DNA of 64,000 bases from Sporosarcina sp. NCCP-2716 (GTDB lineage: Bacteria; Bacillota; Bacilli; Bacillales_A; Planococcaceae): assembly GCF_023707985.1 (NCBI RefSeq), contig NZ_BRCF01000002.1, positions 224,271 through 288,270 on the forward strand, read 5' to 3'. Under the pieces are notes generated by a model that saw only the letters and a list, made by a program, of their open reading frames with translations, searched no databases and was not told where the DNA came from. A program made the translations under genes and the position numbers. Positions 26,106 to 35,077 of this stretch are shown one piece after another; within the stretch, counting starts at the first letter, position 1, and each line of letters begins with the position of its first letter.

Positions 26106-26942
26106 TCATTCCAGCAGCTCGACACCTTCCAGATCGATGTCCAAGAGGTCACGGTCGAACCATTTCTCTGAAATCTCCTTGTATTTCCCTTCGTCGATCA
26201 GCTCTTTCAGTGCTTTGTCGATCGCTTTTGTCAGCTCTTTGTTGTCTTTGCGGACAGCGATGGACGGCTGTTCCACCCACAGCGGTTTGCCGACTTCTTT
26301 GATAGCGAAACCGTTGTCAACTGCTTCGTAGCCGACGATGTCAGCTGTGATGACCGCGTCCAGGCGGTTTTCAACCGTCAGGTCTTTCAGCGCCACGACG
26401 TCACTGCTGTAATACTGGATGTTATCCGACAGTTCTTTCGCCGGCTCTTCGTAGGTGGATTGGGCCACGACCCCGATCTTCTTGCCTTTTAAGTCTTCCG
26501 GGCTTTTGATTTCGTCGTTATCTTTCGCGACCCAGATCATCCCGCCCGAGTAATAGTATGGCTCCGTGAAATCGGCCTGCTCGGCACGCTTCTTCGTGTA
26601 GGCCATGGAACCGATGATGGCGTCGAACTTTTTCGCTACCAATCCCTGCAGGATCGTTTCGAACGGATTGGTGACCGGTTGAGGATCAAGACCGAGTTTG
26701 TCGGCGATCGCTTCACCGATTTCCACGTCGAACCCTGTCAGTTTCCCGTTCTCTTCATAGCTGAACGGCTTATACACGCCGCTTGCCGCAAACGTGAACT
26801 TCCCTTTTTTCACTAATTCGTAGCCGGCATCCTCTGAACCATCCTTCGTGCCGGATGTGTTGCCGTCATCTTTTTTACCGCACGCGGCGAGGACCAAGAC
26901 AGCTGCTGCCAGCATGAGCAGCATCATTTTTAGTTTTCCCAT
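26106..26942 (-). CDS. Amino acid ABC transporter binding lipoprotein, copy A
   Basis: Lipoprotein of 278 residues with a lipobox LVLAACGKK near residue 20, then an acidic and Gly/Asn linker. The mature part is a family 3 solute-binding protein (TFAASGVYKPFSYEENGKL, DAIIGSMAYTKKRAEQADF, SGGMIWVAKD, RLDAVITADIVGYEAV). The ligand is a polar amino acid, not further resolvable by eye. It lies 33 bases before the permease gene. A close copy is encoded upstream at 27.1-27.9 kb; the last 20 or so residues are identical. Confidence 0.92.
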   Translation of the reverse strand: MGKLKMMLLMLAAAVLVLAACGKKDDGNTSGTKDGSEDAGYELVKKGKFTFAASGVYKPFSYEENGKLTGFDVEIGEAIADKLGLDPQPVTNPFETILQGLVAKKFDAIIGSMAYTKKRAEQADFTEPYYYSGGMIWVAKDNDEIKSPEDLKGKKIGVVAQSTYEEPAKELSDNIQYYSSDVVALKDLTVENRLDAVITADIVGYEAVDNGFAIKEVGKPLWVEQPSIAVRKDNKELTKAIDKALKELIDEGKYKEISEKWFDRDLLDIDLEGVELLE

Positions 26943-27084
26943 TCTCCCGAACTCCCCTTTTAGTTAGCCAGTCGGCTATTTTTTTCACACCTTACCTTGC
27001 AAATACCCCAATCGAATTCACTTAAACAAGAAAATTAGAAAAACAGTAATCTCCCTGTAATATTTTGAAATATAAGTGGTTTCC

Positions 27085-27906
27085 TCACTCCAGCAGCTCG
27101 ACCCCTTCCAGATCGATATCGAGTAAATCGCGGTCGAACCACTTCATCGAGATTTCGTTGTACGTCCCGTCGTCGATCAGTTCCTGGAGGGCATCGTCGA
27201 TGGCCTGGCGGAGTTCGTCGTTGTCCTTCCTGACAGCGATCGACGGCTGCTCCACCCACAGCGGCTTGCCGACTTCTTTGATGGCGAAACCTTTGTCGAT
27301 CGCTTCATAACCGACGATATCGGCTGTGATGACTGCGTCGAGCCGGTTGCCGACGGTCAGATCCTTCAGTGCCACAAGGTCGGCACTGTAGTACTGGAGA
27401 TCATCGGAAAGCGTTTCGGCCGGTTTCTCGTAAGTCGTTTCCGCCCCGACACCGATCTTCTTGCCTTTCACATCATCGGGGGTCTTGATGTCGTTATTGT
27501 CTTTTGCGACCCAGATCATACCGCCTGAATAGTAGTAGGGTTTCGTGAAGGACGCCTGTTCGGCACGTTTCTTCGTATAGGCCATGGAACCGATGATCGC
27601 ATCATATTTCTTCGCAACCAGGCCCGGCAGGATGGTTTGGAATGGGTTTGTTACGGGGTCCGGTTCAAGACCGAGTTTTTCGGCGATCGCTTCTCCGATT
27701 TCGATATCAAAGCCTGTCAGTTTACCATTCTCTTCGTAGTTGAACGGTTTGTATTCCCCGCTCGAAGCGAATGTCAGCTTCCCTTTCTTCACTAAGTCGT
27801 ACGAGTCCTCTTCCTCTCCGCTCGCAGTGCCTCCGCTGCCGCTGCAGGCACCAAGCAGGACAGCCCCTGCAAGCAGCATACTGCCGATAGTAAATTTCCT
27901 TCTCAA
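27085..27906 (-). CDS. Amino acid ABC transporter binding lipoprotein, copy B
   Basis: Lipoprotein of 273 residues with lipobox VLLGACSGS. The mature domain is about four-fifths identical to copy A by eye, while signal peptide and linker differ. Both end in FDRDLLDIDLEGVELLE. It is followed by a 142-base gap before copy A, more than usual within this cluster, so the two may be expressed at different levels or alternative forms loaded by the same permease. Tandem duplication is the simplest origin. Confidence 0.92.
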   Translation of the reverse strand: MRRKFTIGSMLLAGAVLLGACSGSGGTASGEEEDSYDLVKKGKLTFASSGEYKPFNYEENGKLTGFDIEIGEAIAEKLGLEPDPVTNPFQTILPGLVAKKYDAIIGSMAYTKKRAEQASFTKPYYYSGGMIWVAKDNNDIKTPDDVKGKKIGVGAETTYEKPAETLSDDLQYYSADLVALKDLTVGNRLDAVITADIVGYEAIDKGFAIKEVGKPLWVEQPSIAVRKDNDELRQAIDDALQELIDDGTYNEISMKWFDRDLLDIDLEGVELLE

Positions 27907-28093
27907 ATCGATCCTCTCCTTTTTAAAGTTACCGTCTATTAAAACATGAAAAGTCTGAAATGTGAAATTTTCTTCGGTTCGTCCTTCTCTATTTCCGATC
28001 TGCTTCCATAGCTTTGTTTTCTTTCCGGCAAGTTAGGGCATACACCAAATACATAGTAACGGTAACGTTCGACCATTCGCGGAGGTGAAGGAT

Positions 28094-29476
28094 TTGGCTC
28101 TATTCAAGAAGGAAAAACAACAGGAGAATTGGGATAAGGAAAAATTGGACCGTGCAATCATCCGCGTGCTCAGTGAAGGGAAGAAAGATATGTTCCTGGA
28201 GATCGTCCACGGTCTGACGCTCCATGATCTGGCAACCCATTACAAGGAACTGCCGAAGAAACGGAAGCCCCTCTTCCTGGAGTGGCTGTCCATCGATCAG
28301 ATCACCGGTCTGCTGCGCTACTTGAGCAAGGATGAGCAGCTTGCCGTCCTTGAGCGTATCGGCCCTGACCGCTCCACTGAAATCCTACATAAGATGCAGA
28401 GCAATGATCTCGCCTTTTTACTGACAGGCCTTTCGAAAGCCAAAGTGGATGACCTGATCGCCCAGATGAGGCGCGAAGAGATGGAATCGATTCTCCACAT
28501 CATGGACTATCCGCCGAAAACAGCGGGCCGGGTCATGACGAACCGGTATATCCCGGTGGCGCCTGACGTAACGGTCGGTGAGGCGGAGGAGAAACTGAAG
28601 ACATTCGAGAACCTTGCACACTTCGTGAACTACTTATATGTCGTGGATGAAGAGCAGCGGCTGATCGGCATCGTGACATTCCGGGATCTCCTGCTTTCCG
28701 ATGACGACAAACATATCAGGGACATCATGCGGGATCAGCCGATCACCGTGGATGTGCAGATGAAGCAGGAGGAAGTGGCCCGCATTATCGGACAGTTCGA
28801 TTTCGAGGCGATCCCTGTGACGACAGGCGACCAAGTGCTCGTCGGCACGATTTCAGGCGATCAGGTGCTCGATATCGTCGTGCGGGAAGCGGATGAAGAT
28901 ATCGAAATGCTCCTCGCCACCGGCAAGTCGATCGACTTCCGGACGAAACCGCTCACCGCGGCGAGGCGCAGGCTTCCCTGGCTGATCCTCCTGCTGTTCA
29001 TCGGTCTGGTCTCCGGAAGCATCATCTCCAAGTTCGAAGACACGCTGGAAGCGGTCGTCGCCCTTGCGTTCTTTATGCCGATGATTGCCGGGATGACCGG
29101 GAACACAGGCACCCAGTCACTCGCAGTCGTCGTGCGCGGACTGGCTTCCGAGGAGATGACGTGGAAAAAAGCGACCAAGCTCATCGTCCGCGAACTATTT
29201 GTCGGAATTATGATCGGTGTGACATGCGGCCTGCTGATCGCCGTCATCGCGTTCTTCTGGCAAGGCAGCGCCGTGCTCGGCTTCGTCGTCGGCATCTCCC
29301 TGCTCTGTACGCTGATCATCGGGACATTCGCCGGAACGGTCATCCCGCTCATCCTGAACAAATTCAAAGTCGATCCAGCGGTAGCATCCGGTCCCCTGAT
29401 CACGACGCTGAACGATATCCTGTCGCTGCTGATCTACTTCGGCATCGCGACGATGTTCCTGTCGAAACTCACATAA
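28094..29476 (+). CDS. mgtE: Magnesium transporter MgtE
   Basis: Channel subunit of 460 residues: N-domain (about 1-130), paired CBS domains (about 135-255, starting MTNRYIPVAPDVTVGEA), a connecting helix and five membrane segments (about 285-460). PMIAGMTGNTGTQSLAVVVR and the end DILSLLIYFGIA contain the pore and metal-binding residues. The CBS and N domains close the pore at high Mg. TTG at 28094 is preferred, 9 bases after GGAGG; the GTG at 28085 lies inside the ribosome binding site. I see no M-box riboswitch upstream. Confidence 0.93.
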   Translation: MALFKKEKQQENWDKEKLDRAIIRVLSEGKKDMFLEIVHGLTLHDLATHYKELPKKRKPLFLEWLSIDQITGLLRYLSKDEQLAVLERIGPDRSTEILHKMQSNDLAFLLTGLSKAKVDDLIAQMRREEMESILHIMDYPPKTAGRVMTNRYIPVAPDVTVGEAEEKLKTFENLAHFVNYLYVVDEEQRLIGIVTFRDLLLSDDDKHIRDIMRDQPITVDVQMKQEEVARIIGQFDFEAIPVTTGDQVLVGTISGDQVLDIVVREADEDIEMLLATGKSIDFRTKPLTAARRRLPWLILLLFIGLVSGSIISKFEDTLEAVVALAFFMPMIAGMTGNTGTQSLAVVVRGLASEEMTWKKATKLIVRELFVGIMIGVTCGLLIAVIAFFWQGSAVLGFVVGISLLCTLIIGTFAGTVIPLILNKFKVDPAVASGPLITTLNDILSLLIYFGIATMFLSKLT

Positions 29477-29479
29477 CGT

Positions 29480-29529
29480 AAAAAAAACCGGCGTACACAA
29501 GACCTGCAGGGTTTGTGTACGCCGGTTTT
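29480..29529. terminator. Bidirectional terminator
   Basis: AAAAAACCGGCGTACACAA pairs with TTGTGTACGCCGGTTTT between convergent mgtE and the reductase-like gene. Confidence 0.92.
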
Positions 29530-29538
29530 CTGTTTTCC

Positions 29539-30156
29539 TTAATACGCGATCCCGACCCGGTGCCGCACGTGGCCGTTTTCGCTCAGTTCTTGGACCGCGA
29601 AGTGCGCGGTATCCCCTGTCGAAATCCGGTCGCCGCCCTCCGGCAGCCAATCGTCTTCGATCCGGTACGTGCCTGTATCCTTACCGTCCGGCAGATACGT
29701 CGGACAGACGATCGTCCATTCCAATGCCGAATCGGCGAGTGCCCGGTAGGCTGCGTGGTGTTCTTCCGCTGCCCTCGTCAGCTTGCGGTTCGAATCCCCT
29801 GCCTCATACCTGAGGCGGCCGGACTCCAGCCGGCTCTGCAGGATGCCCGCCGTCCCGATCGTCAGGATTCGCCGGATCTGCAAGCCTTCCATCGCCGCAA
29901 TCATATGAGGGACCGCTTCGCTGAGGACAGTCGATTTGTCCGTCCCGAGCGCACTCGCCACGCAGTCCGCCCCCTGTACGGTGTTATGGACATCCGCTCC
30001 GTTTTTCGCATCTCCCGTAACGACGGTCAGCTGCGGGTGGGATTCCAGTTTGCCGGCGTCACGCACGAGCACGGTCACTTCATGTCCTTCCGCCAGCAGC
30101 TGACGGAGCATCTTGGATCCGACGCGTCCTGTACTTCCGAATAGGGCAACCTTCAT
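29539..30156 (-). CDS. NAD(P)H-binding NmrA-like protein
   Basis: Protein of 205 residues with an N-terminal Rossmann motif VALFGSTGRVGSKMLRQLL and atypical-SDR features (VRDAGKL, GADCVASALG, SALEWTIVCPTYL). Relatives include flavin reductase and NADP-sensing NmrA-like proteins. The substrate is unknown. ATG at 30156 overlaps the stop of the CoA-transferase gene by four bases, so the two are translationally coupled. Confidence 0.85.
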   Translation of the reverse strand: MKVALFGSTGRVGSKMLRQLLAEGHEVTVLVRDAGKLESHPQLTVVTGDAKNGADVHNTVQGADCVASALGTDKSTVLSEAVPHMIAAMEGLQIRRILTIGTAGILQSRLESGRLRYEAGDSNRKLTRAAEEHHAAYRALADSALEWTIVCPTYLPDGKDTGTYRIEDDWLPEGGDRISTGDTAHFAVQELSENGHVRHRVGIAY

Positions 30157-31673
30157 GATGACATCACTTCTTCCCGTGATTCGCGCATCGTCCCGGTTTC
30201 TGAGAGCCGGATATGCCAGCCGAGCGCTTTTTCGAGAATATGCGGTGTGTGGCCGCCCCGGCTCAGCGCCTCTTCGTAATAAGCCCACAGCTGATCACGG
30301 TACGACGGGTGGGCACAGCGGTCGATGATAAGCGGCACCCGCTCTTTCGGTGCCAGCCCCCTCAGATCGGCATACCCTTGTTCCGTGACGATGATGTCGA
30401 CGTCATGCTCCGTATGGTCGACGTGGGAAACGAACGGCACACAGCTCGAAACGTCCCCTTTTTTCGCCAGCGATTTCGTGACGAAGATCGCAAGGCGTGC
30501 ATTCCGTGCAAAATCCCCAGAGCCTCCGATTCCGTTCATCATCTTCGTCCCTGTCACGTGAGTGGAGTTGACATTGCCGTATATATCGAACTCGAGCGCA
30601 GTGTTGATGGAGATTGTGCCGAGCCGCCTGATCACTTCCGGGTGATTGGAAATTTCCTGCGGCCTCATGATGATCTTCTCTTTGTAGAATGCGAGATTGT
30701 TCCGCAACTTGTCCATCCGCTCTGCCGTCACTGTGATCGACGTACAGGAAGCGGACTTTACCTTGCCGGCATCGATCAGTTCGAATACGGAATCCTGCAG
30801 CACTTCCGAGTAGAGTTCCAAGTTTTCGAATTCCGAGTCGAGCAGGCCGTGCAGCACTGCATTCGCCTGTGATCCGATACCGGACTGGAGCGGCGCGAGC
30901 TCGTTCGTCAGACGACCGGCTGCGATTTCAAAACGGAGGAAGGCGAGCAGATGCCCCGCCATCACTTCCGTCTCTTCGTCAGGCTGGTCGATCGTCGAGA
31001 ACGAATCGTACTCTTCTGTCAGCACAATCCCGGCGATCTTGTCAGGGTCGACAGGGATTCCATATGTACCGATCCGCTCGTCAGGATGCATGAGCGGAAT
31101 CGGTTCGCGGTCCCCGAGCACTCCCGGATCATAGACGTCGTGGACACCTTCCCATTCCGTAGAGTGCGCGACGTTGATCTCGACGATGATCGACTTCGCG
31201 TGCTCCGCGAAGATCAGGGAATTGCCGATCGAGGTGGACGGGATGATGGCGCCGTCCTCCGCAATCGCCACCGCCTCGATGACTGCGTAATCGATCTGAG
31301 GCAGCACGCCGCCCCGCACGAGTTCAGATGTATCCGACAGATGGTGGTCGACGAACAGCAGCTCCCCCCGGTTGATGCCTTTCCGCATCGTGGCATCCGC
31401 CTGGAATGGCAGGCGCTTGTTCACGATACCCGCCTCCGTGAACAGTTTGTCGATATCGTGGCCGAGCGATGCGCCCGTGAAGACGTTCACCTTGAACTCC
31501 TCATCCGCCGCCCGCTTCACCAGTGCCTCCGGAATCGCCTTCGCGTCACCGGCACGCGTGAATCCGCTCAAACCAAGTGTCATTCCGTCCTGTATCCAGG
31601 ATGCGGCTTCGTCTGCCGTCACCACTTTCCCGCGTAACGATTCCCTTCTGATCCGTTCCAACTGTCCTTCCAT
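30153..31673 (-). CDS. Acetyl-CoA hydrolase / succinyl-CoA:acetate CoA-transferase
   Basis: Protein of 506 residues of the Ach1/Cat1 family. GIGSQANAVLHGLLDSEFENLEL-type core (near residue 265) leads to the catalytic Glu in NLELYSEVLQ. Elements such as TLGLSGFTRAGDAKA, NVFTGASLGHDID, NGIGGSGDFARNA and VTEQGYADLRGL are typical. It would move CoA between acetate and succinate, or hydrolyse acetyl-CoA. ATG at 31673 has AAGGAG 9 bases upstream; a longer frame lacks one. It is coupled to the NmrA-like gene. Confidence 0.9.
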   Translation of the reverse strand: MEGQLERIRRESLRGKVVTADEAASWIQDGMTLGLSGFTRAGDAKAIPEALVKRAADEEFKVNVFTGASLGHDIDKLFTEAGIVNKRLPFQADATMRKGINRGELLFVDHHLSDTSELVRGGVLPQIDYAVIEAVAIAEDGAIIPSTSIGNSLIFAEHAKSIIVEINVAHSTEWEGVHDVYDPGVLGDREPIPLMHPDERIGTYGIPVDPDKIAGIVLTEEYDSFSTIDQPDEETEVMAGHLLAFLRFEIAAGRLTNELAPLQSGIGSQANAVLHGLLDSEFENLELYSEVLQDSVFELIDAGKVKSASCTSITVTAERMDKLRNNLAFYKEKIIMRPQEISNHPEVIRRLGTISINTALEFDIYGNVNSTHVTGTKMMNGIGGSGDFARNARLAIFVTKSLAKKGDVSSCVPFVSHVDHTEHDVDIIVTEQGYADLRGLAPKERVPLIIDRCAHPSYRDQLWAYYEEALSRGGHTPHILEKALGWHIRLSETGTMRESREEVMSS

Positions 31674-31983
31674 ATCCGACCGCTCCTTAGCGTTTTTTTG
31701 CCTGCTCATCTTCTTGCCGTTCATCGTGAAGAATGGGCCAGACAGACCGATATATTCCATATACAGCTATTCACTCTTCATGATACCGTTCCGTCCCGGT
31801 TCCCGCAACCGGACTGGAAAGTGTCTGACAAGTGGTGACTATGAAACTATGGACAAATCATAGTTCTTTCACAAATGCCCCTTACAAGGTCTAAAGATAT
31901 AGTGTTATACTGGAAGAAATAGAACTATAGTATATGAACGCTCCACCTGTTCCGTAACTATGCCGAAGAGAGGATCTTGTCAA
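31674..31983. other. Intergenic region between divergent genes
   Basis: About 310 bases between the CoA-transferase and the GGDEF/EAL gene. Apart from the promoter at 31882-31911 I see no gene or structured RNA. It is AT-richer than its surroundings. Confidence 0.6.
31882..31911 (+). promoter_or_regulatory. Probable promoter of the GGDEF/EAL gene
   Basis: TTACAA (31882-31887) and TATACT (31906-31911) are 18 bases apart, about 70 bases upstream of the start codon. Confidence 0.5.
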
Positions 31984-34407
31984 ATGGTTCTTAGAGAAAC
32001 CCACAACCTGCACTCCATGACGCAGTTACTAGACGAAACGTTTTGTGTCTCCATGATCGACAAGGACGGCAGGATCATCTATGTCAACGAGCGCTTCTGT
32101 GAGACATCCAAATATGCAGAATACGAGCTGCTTCACCAGACATACGGCGTCCTGAACCCGGCTTACTGCAACGAGTCCTTCCTGACGGCGCTACAGCTGG
32201 TGGTGGACAGCCATGGCCTCTGGCAGGAGCAGGTCAGGAGCATCGCGAAAGACGGAACGCCGTACTGGGTGCTTGCGACCGTCGTCCCTGTCAGAGACGA
32301 CAGCGGCCAACCGACCCACTACATCTCCGTCGACATCGATATAACGGCCGAACAGCTGACGACCGAGCGGTACACCCGCACGCTGCAAGTGCTCCACAAC
32401 CTGGAGTCCGCGCTCGATCATGCCTCGGTGATCGCGGTGACAGATGCAGCAGGCGTCATCCAGTACGTGAACCCGAAGTTCTGCGAGCTCTCCAAATACT
32501 CGGAAGACGAACTGCTCGGCAAAACCCACAGAATCATCAACTCCGGATTCCACCCGCAAGCGTTTTTCGAGGACATGTGGTCGACGATCCGGCGCGGTGA
32601 GATCTGGCGCGGTGAAGTGAAGAACCGGGCGAAAGACGGTTCGTTCTATTGGATGAACACGACGATCGTCCCGTTCACCGACGCCGAGGGGAAACCGTTC
32701 GAATTCATCTCGATCCGTACGGACATCACTGCCCGCATCGAAGCCGAACAGGCATTGGAAAGTGCCTTGAAGAACGATTTCCGGACTACGGTGAAAAACC
32801 TGCAGAATGCTATCTTCAAGTATGAGCAGGATGCGTTGGGCCGTATTGAAATCACCCTGCTTGAAGGGAAGATGTGCGAAAAGATCGGGCTCACTTCCGC
32901 GCGGCTGAATGCCCGGGGGGATGGTAACCCATTCACCCCATCCGAACGGGCTTATTTGCGCGCCTATCTGTACGCGGCACTCGACGGGGAGCCGTGCCAG
33001 TTCGAATTCGCCTACTCGGACAGGACTGTCATCATCTACTTGTCCCCTGTCCTGGAAAACGGGACCGTGCTGGAAGTCGTCGGCACGTGTGTCGATATTA
33101 CAGATAGGAAGAAAGCGGAGAAGCAGGTCGAGCATATGGCCTATTACGATGCACTGACCGGCCTCGCCAACCGCCGTCTGTTCAAGTCGGAAGTGACGCA
33201 GGCGATCGAGCGCCGCAAGCCGCATTTCTCACTTCTCTATTTGGATTTGGACCGTTTCAAGAACATCAACGACTCGCTCGGACACTACATTGGCGATAAA
33301 GTCCTGAAAGCCGTCGCGGAGCGTCTTGAGAAATGTCTTGGGCCGGACGACCTGGCAGGCCGGCTCGGCGGCGACGAATTCGTCATCATGCTGAAGGAAA
33401 CGGCCATGGACCGGGTCAACTCGGCTGCGCTGCGCATTATCGAGGAGATCTCCGCCCCGTTCTCATTCGACTCGCTCGAAGTCTATATCACACCGAGCAT
33501 CGGGGTCAGCCGGTTCCCTGCGGACGGGGAAGACTACGACACCCTCATGAGGAATGCGGACACAGCGCTGTTCGTCGCGAAAGAGCATGGCAAGTGCACA
33601 CACCGCTTCTTCACCGAGGAAATGAACAACGATATGATCGAGAAGACCCTGCTCGAGATGGACTTGCGCCAGGCGCTCAGCAGGAACGAACTCAGTCTCC
33701 ACTACCAGCCCCAATACGATATGAAAACCGGCCGCATGACAGGCGTGGAAGCATTGGCACGGTGGACTCATACGAAGAAAGGGCCGATTTCCCCGGGGCA
33801 GTTCATCCCGATTGCGGAAGAGAGCGGGCTGATCCTGCCAATCGGCGCCTGGGTGATGGAAACGGCATGCCGTCAGGCGAAACAATGGCAGGATGAAGGC
33901 CTCCTCGCTGTCCGGATGAGCGTTAATGTCTCGATACGCCAGTTCAAACAGCCGACGTTCGTCAATGATGTACTGCACATACTGAAGAAAACCGGCCTGG
34001 AACCCCGCTTCCTGAACATCGAGATCACGGAAAGCATGACGACCGACGTCCTGTACTCCCAGAAGATCCTCCAGCGGCTCCATGAGGAAGGCATCCATGT
34101 GAGCATCGATGATTTCGGCACCGGCTATTCGTCGCTCAGCTATCTGAGCACATTCCCGATCACCCACCTGAAGATCGACCAAGTGTTCCTGAAGGACTTG
34201 AGCAGCAGCAACACCGCGATCATCAAGACGATCATCGAACTCGCGAAGAACCTGGATATCGACGTTATCGCCGAGGGTGTGGAAACGGACGCACAGGCTT
34301 CCTTCCTGAGCACACTCCGGTGCGACGAAGTGCAGGGCTTCCTGTACTCCCGCCCGCTGACACCCGAAGCCCTCACCGAGCTCCTGGCGGCGACCGAGCA
34401 CGTATGA
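31984..34407 (+). CDS. PAS-PAS-GGDEF-EAL cyclic-di-GMP enzyme
   Basis: Protein of 807 residues without membrane spans. Two PAS domains (about 15-120 and 135-250) each end in a PAC-like strand, and a divergent third sensory block follows (about 265-375). The GGDEF domain (about 385-545) keeps LGGDEFVIML, so cyclase activity is plausible. The residues before it read GPDDLAGRL, so the inhibitory RxxD site is missing. The EAL domain (about 560-800) keeps GVEALARW, NIEITESM and DDFGTGYSSLSYL. It may make and break c-di-GMP under redox or ligand control. ATG at 31984 has AGAGGAT upstream; 31960 lacks a site. Confidence 0.93.
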   Translation: MVLRETHNLHSMTQLLDETFCVSMIDKDGRIIYVNERFCETSKYAEYELLHQTYGVLNPAYCNESFLTALQLVVDSHGLWQEQVRSIAKDGTPYWVLATVVPVRDDSGQPTHYISVDIDITAEQLTTERYTRTLQVLHNLESALDHASVIAVTDAAGVIQYVNPKFCELSKYSEDELLGKTHRIINSGFHPQAFFEDMWSTIRRGEIWRGEVKNRAKDGSFYWMNTTIVPFTDAEGKPFEFISIRTDITARIEAEQALESALKNDFRTTVKNLQNAIFKYEQDALGRIEITLLEGKMCEKIGLTSARLNARGDGNPFTPSERAYLRAYLYAALDGEPCQFEFAYSDRTVIIYLSPVLENGTVLEVVGTCVDITDRKKAEKQVEHMAYYDALTGLANRRLFKSEVTQAIERRKPHFSLLYLDLDRFKNINDSLGHYIGDKVLKAVAERLEKCLGPDDLAGRLGGDEFVIMLKETAMDRVNSAALRIIEEISAPFSFDSLEVYITPSIGVSRFPADGEDYDTLMRNADTALFVAKEHGKCTHRFFTEEMNNDMIEKTLLEMDLRQALSRNELSLHYQPQYDMKTGRMTGVEALARWTHTKKGPISPGQFIPIAEESGLILPIGAWVMETACRQAKQWQDEGLLAVRMSVNVSIRQFKQPTFVNDVLHILKKTGLEPRFLNIEITESMTTDVLYSQKILQRLHEEGIHVSIDDFGTGYSSLSYLSTFPITHLKIDQVFLKDLSSSNTAIIKTIIELAKNLDIDVIAEGVETDAQASFLSTLRCDEVQGFLYSRPLTPEALTELLAATEHV

Positions 34408-34410
34408 CAG

Positions 34411-34449
34411 AACAGGACTGCTGCCGGACACGGCGTCAGTCCTGTTTTT
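34411..34449. terminator. Bidirectional terminator
   Basis: AACAGGACTG pairs with CAGTCCTGTTTTT, between convergent genes. Confidence 0.85.
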
Positions 34450-34453
34450 CAAT

Positions 34454-35056
34454 TCAGCCGACCCGGTAGATGAGGATCCGTTCGTCTTCGTTGTCTTCGG
34501 AGAGGAATGGTATCGGGATCTCACGGATGCGGGAGAACGGGGTCTGCTCCTCGAGGAAGAAGACGTACGCCGTCGTCGGATAATAGAGGATCAGGTCCGC
34601 CTGGCGAGGAGACCGTGCGAGCGAGTCCAGCATCTGGAAGATGACGGACTGGAAGATCTCCAGCGAGAACGGATTGAAGAAGTAAAAGACATTCTGCTCC
34701 GGCTGGACGGCATACATCTCAGCCTCCGTCTGTTCGAATATGATCTGCCCTCCCGATTTCCGATGGGCGGTTCTGAATGATTCGAGGTTTTCATAGGCTT
34801 CCTGCAGGAGACGGCCGTTCAGGTCGATGCCGGTTGCCGTCACGCCGAACCGGTAGGCACTGTAGATCGGCACCCGCCCTTTCCCGCAGCCGAAATCGAC
34901 AAGATGGTCGCCCGGCCGCAGCGGTTCTGCCGCGAACCACTCATCGAGAACGGCATACGGAGTCGCTTCGTAGCGGTTGTAATGAGCGGATTTCTGGAGG
35001 ATTTCCAAAGTCCCTTCCGTTCGGATCCCGAGGTATTTGTCTTGCGATGTGTCCAT
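34454..35056 (-). CDS. SAM-dependent methyltransferase
   Basis: Class I methyltransferase of 200 residues. Motif I is LVDFGCGKGRVPIYSA (near residue 55) and the acidic end of strand 2 is TGIDLNGRLLQEA. YFFNPFSLEIFQSV follows at the position of motif IV. The substrate is unknown. A good GGAGAT lies upstream of ATG 35056. CorA is encoded just upstream on the same strand, 21 bases away, so they may share a transcript. Confidence 0.85.
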   Translation of the reverse strand: MDTSQDKYLGIRTEGTLEILQKSAHYNRYEATPYAVLDEWFAAEPLRPGDHLVDFGCGKGRVPIYSAYRFGVTATGIDLNGRLLQEAYENLESFRTAHRKSGGQIIFEQTEAEMYAVQPEQNVFYFFNPFSLEIFQSVIFQMLDSLARSPRQADLILYYPTTAYVFFLEEQTPFSRIREIPIPFLSEDNEDERILIYRVG

Positions 35057-35077
35057 TCTGCATCTCCTTCTCCGACT

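Noticed and set aside
27907..28093. M-box magnesium riboswitch before mgtE
   Set aside because: The gap is short and I could not find the conserved M-box elements.
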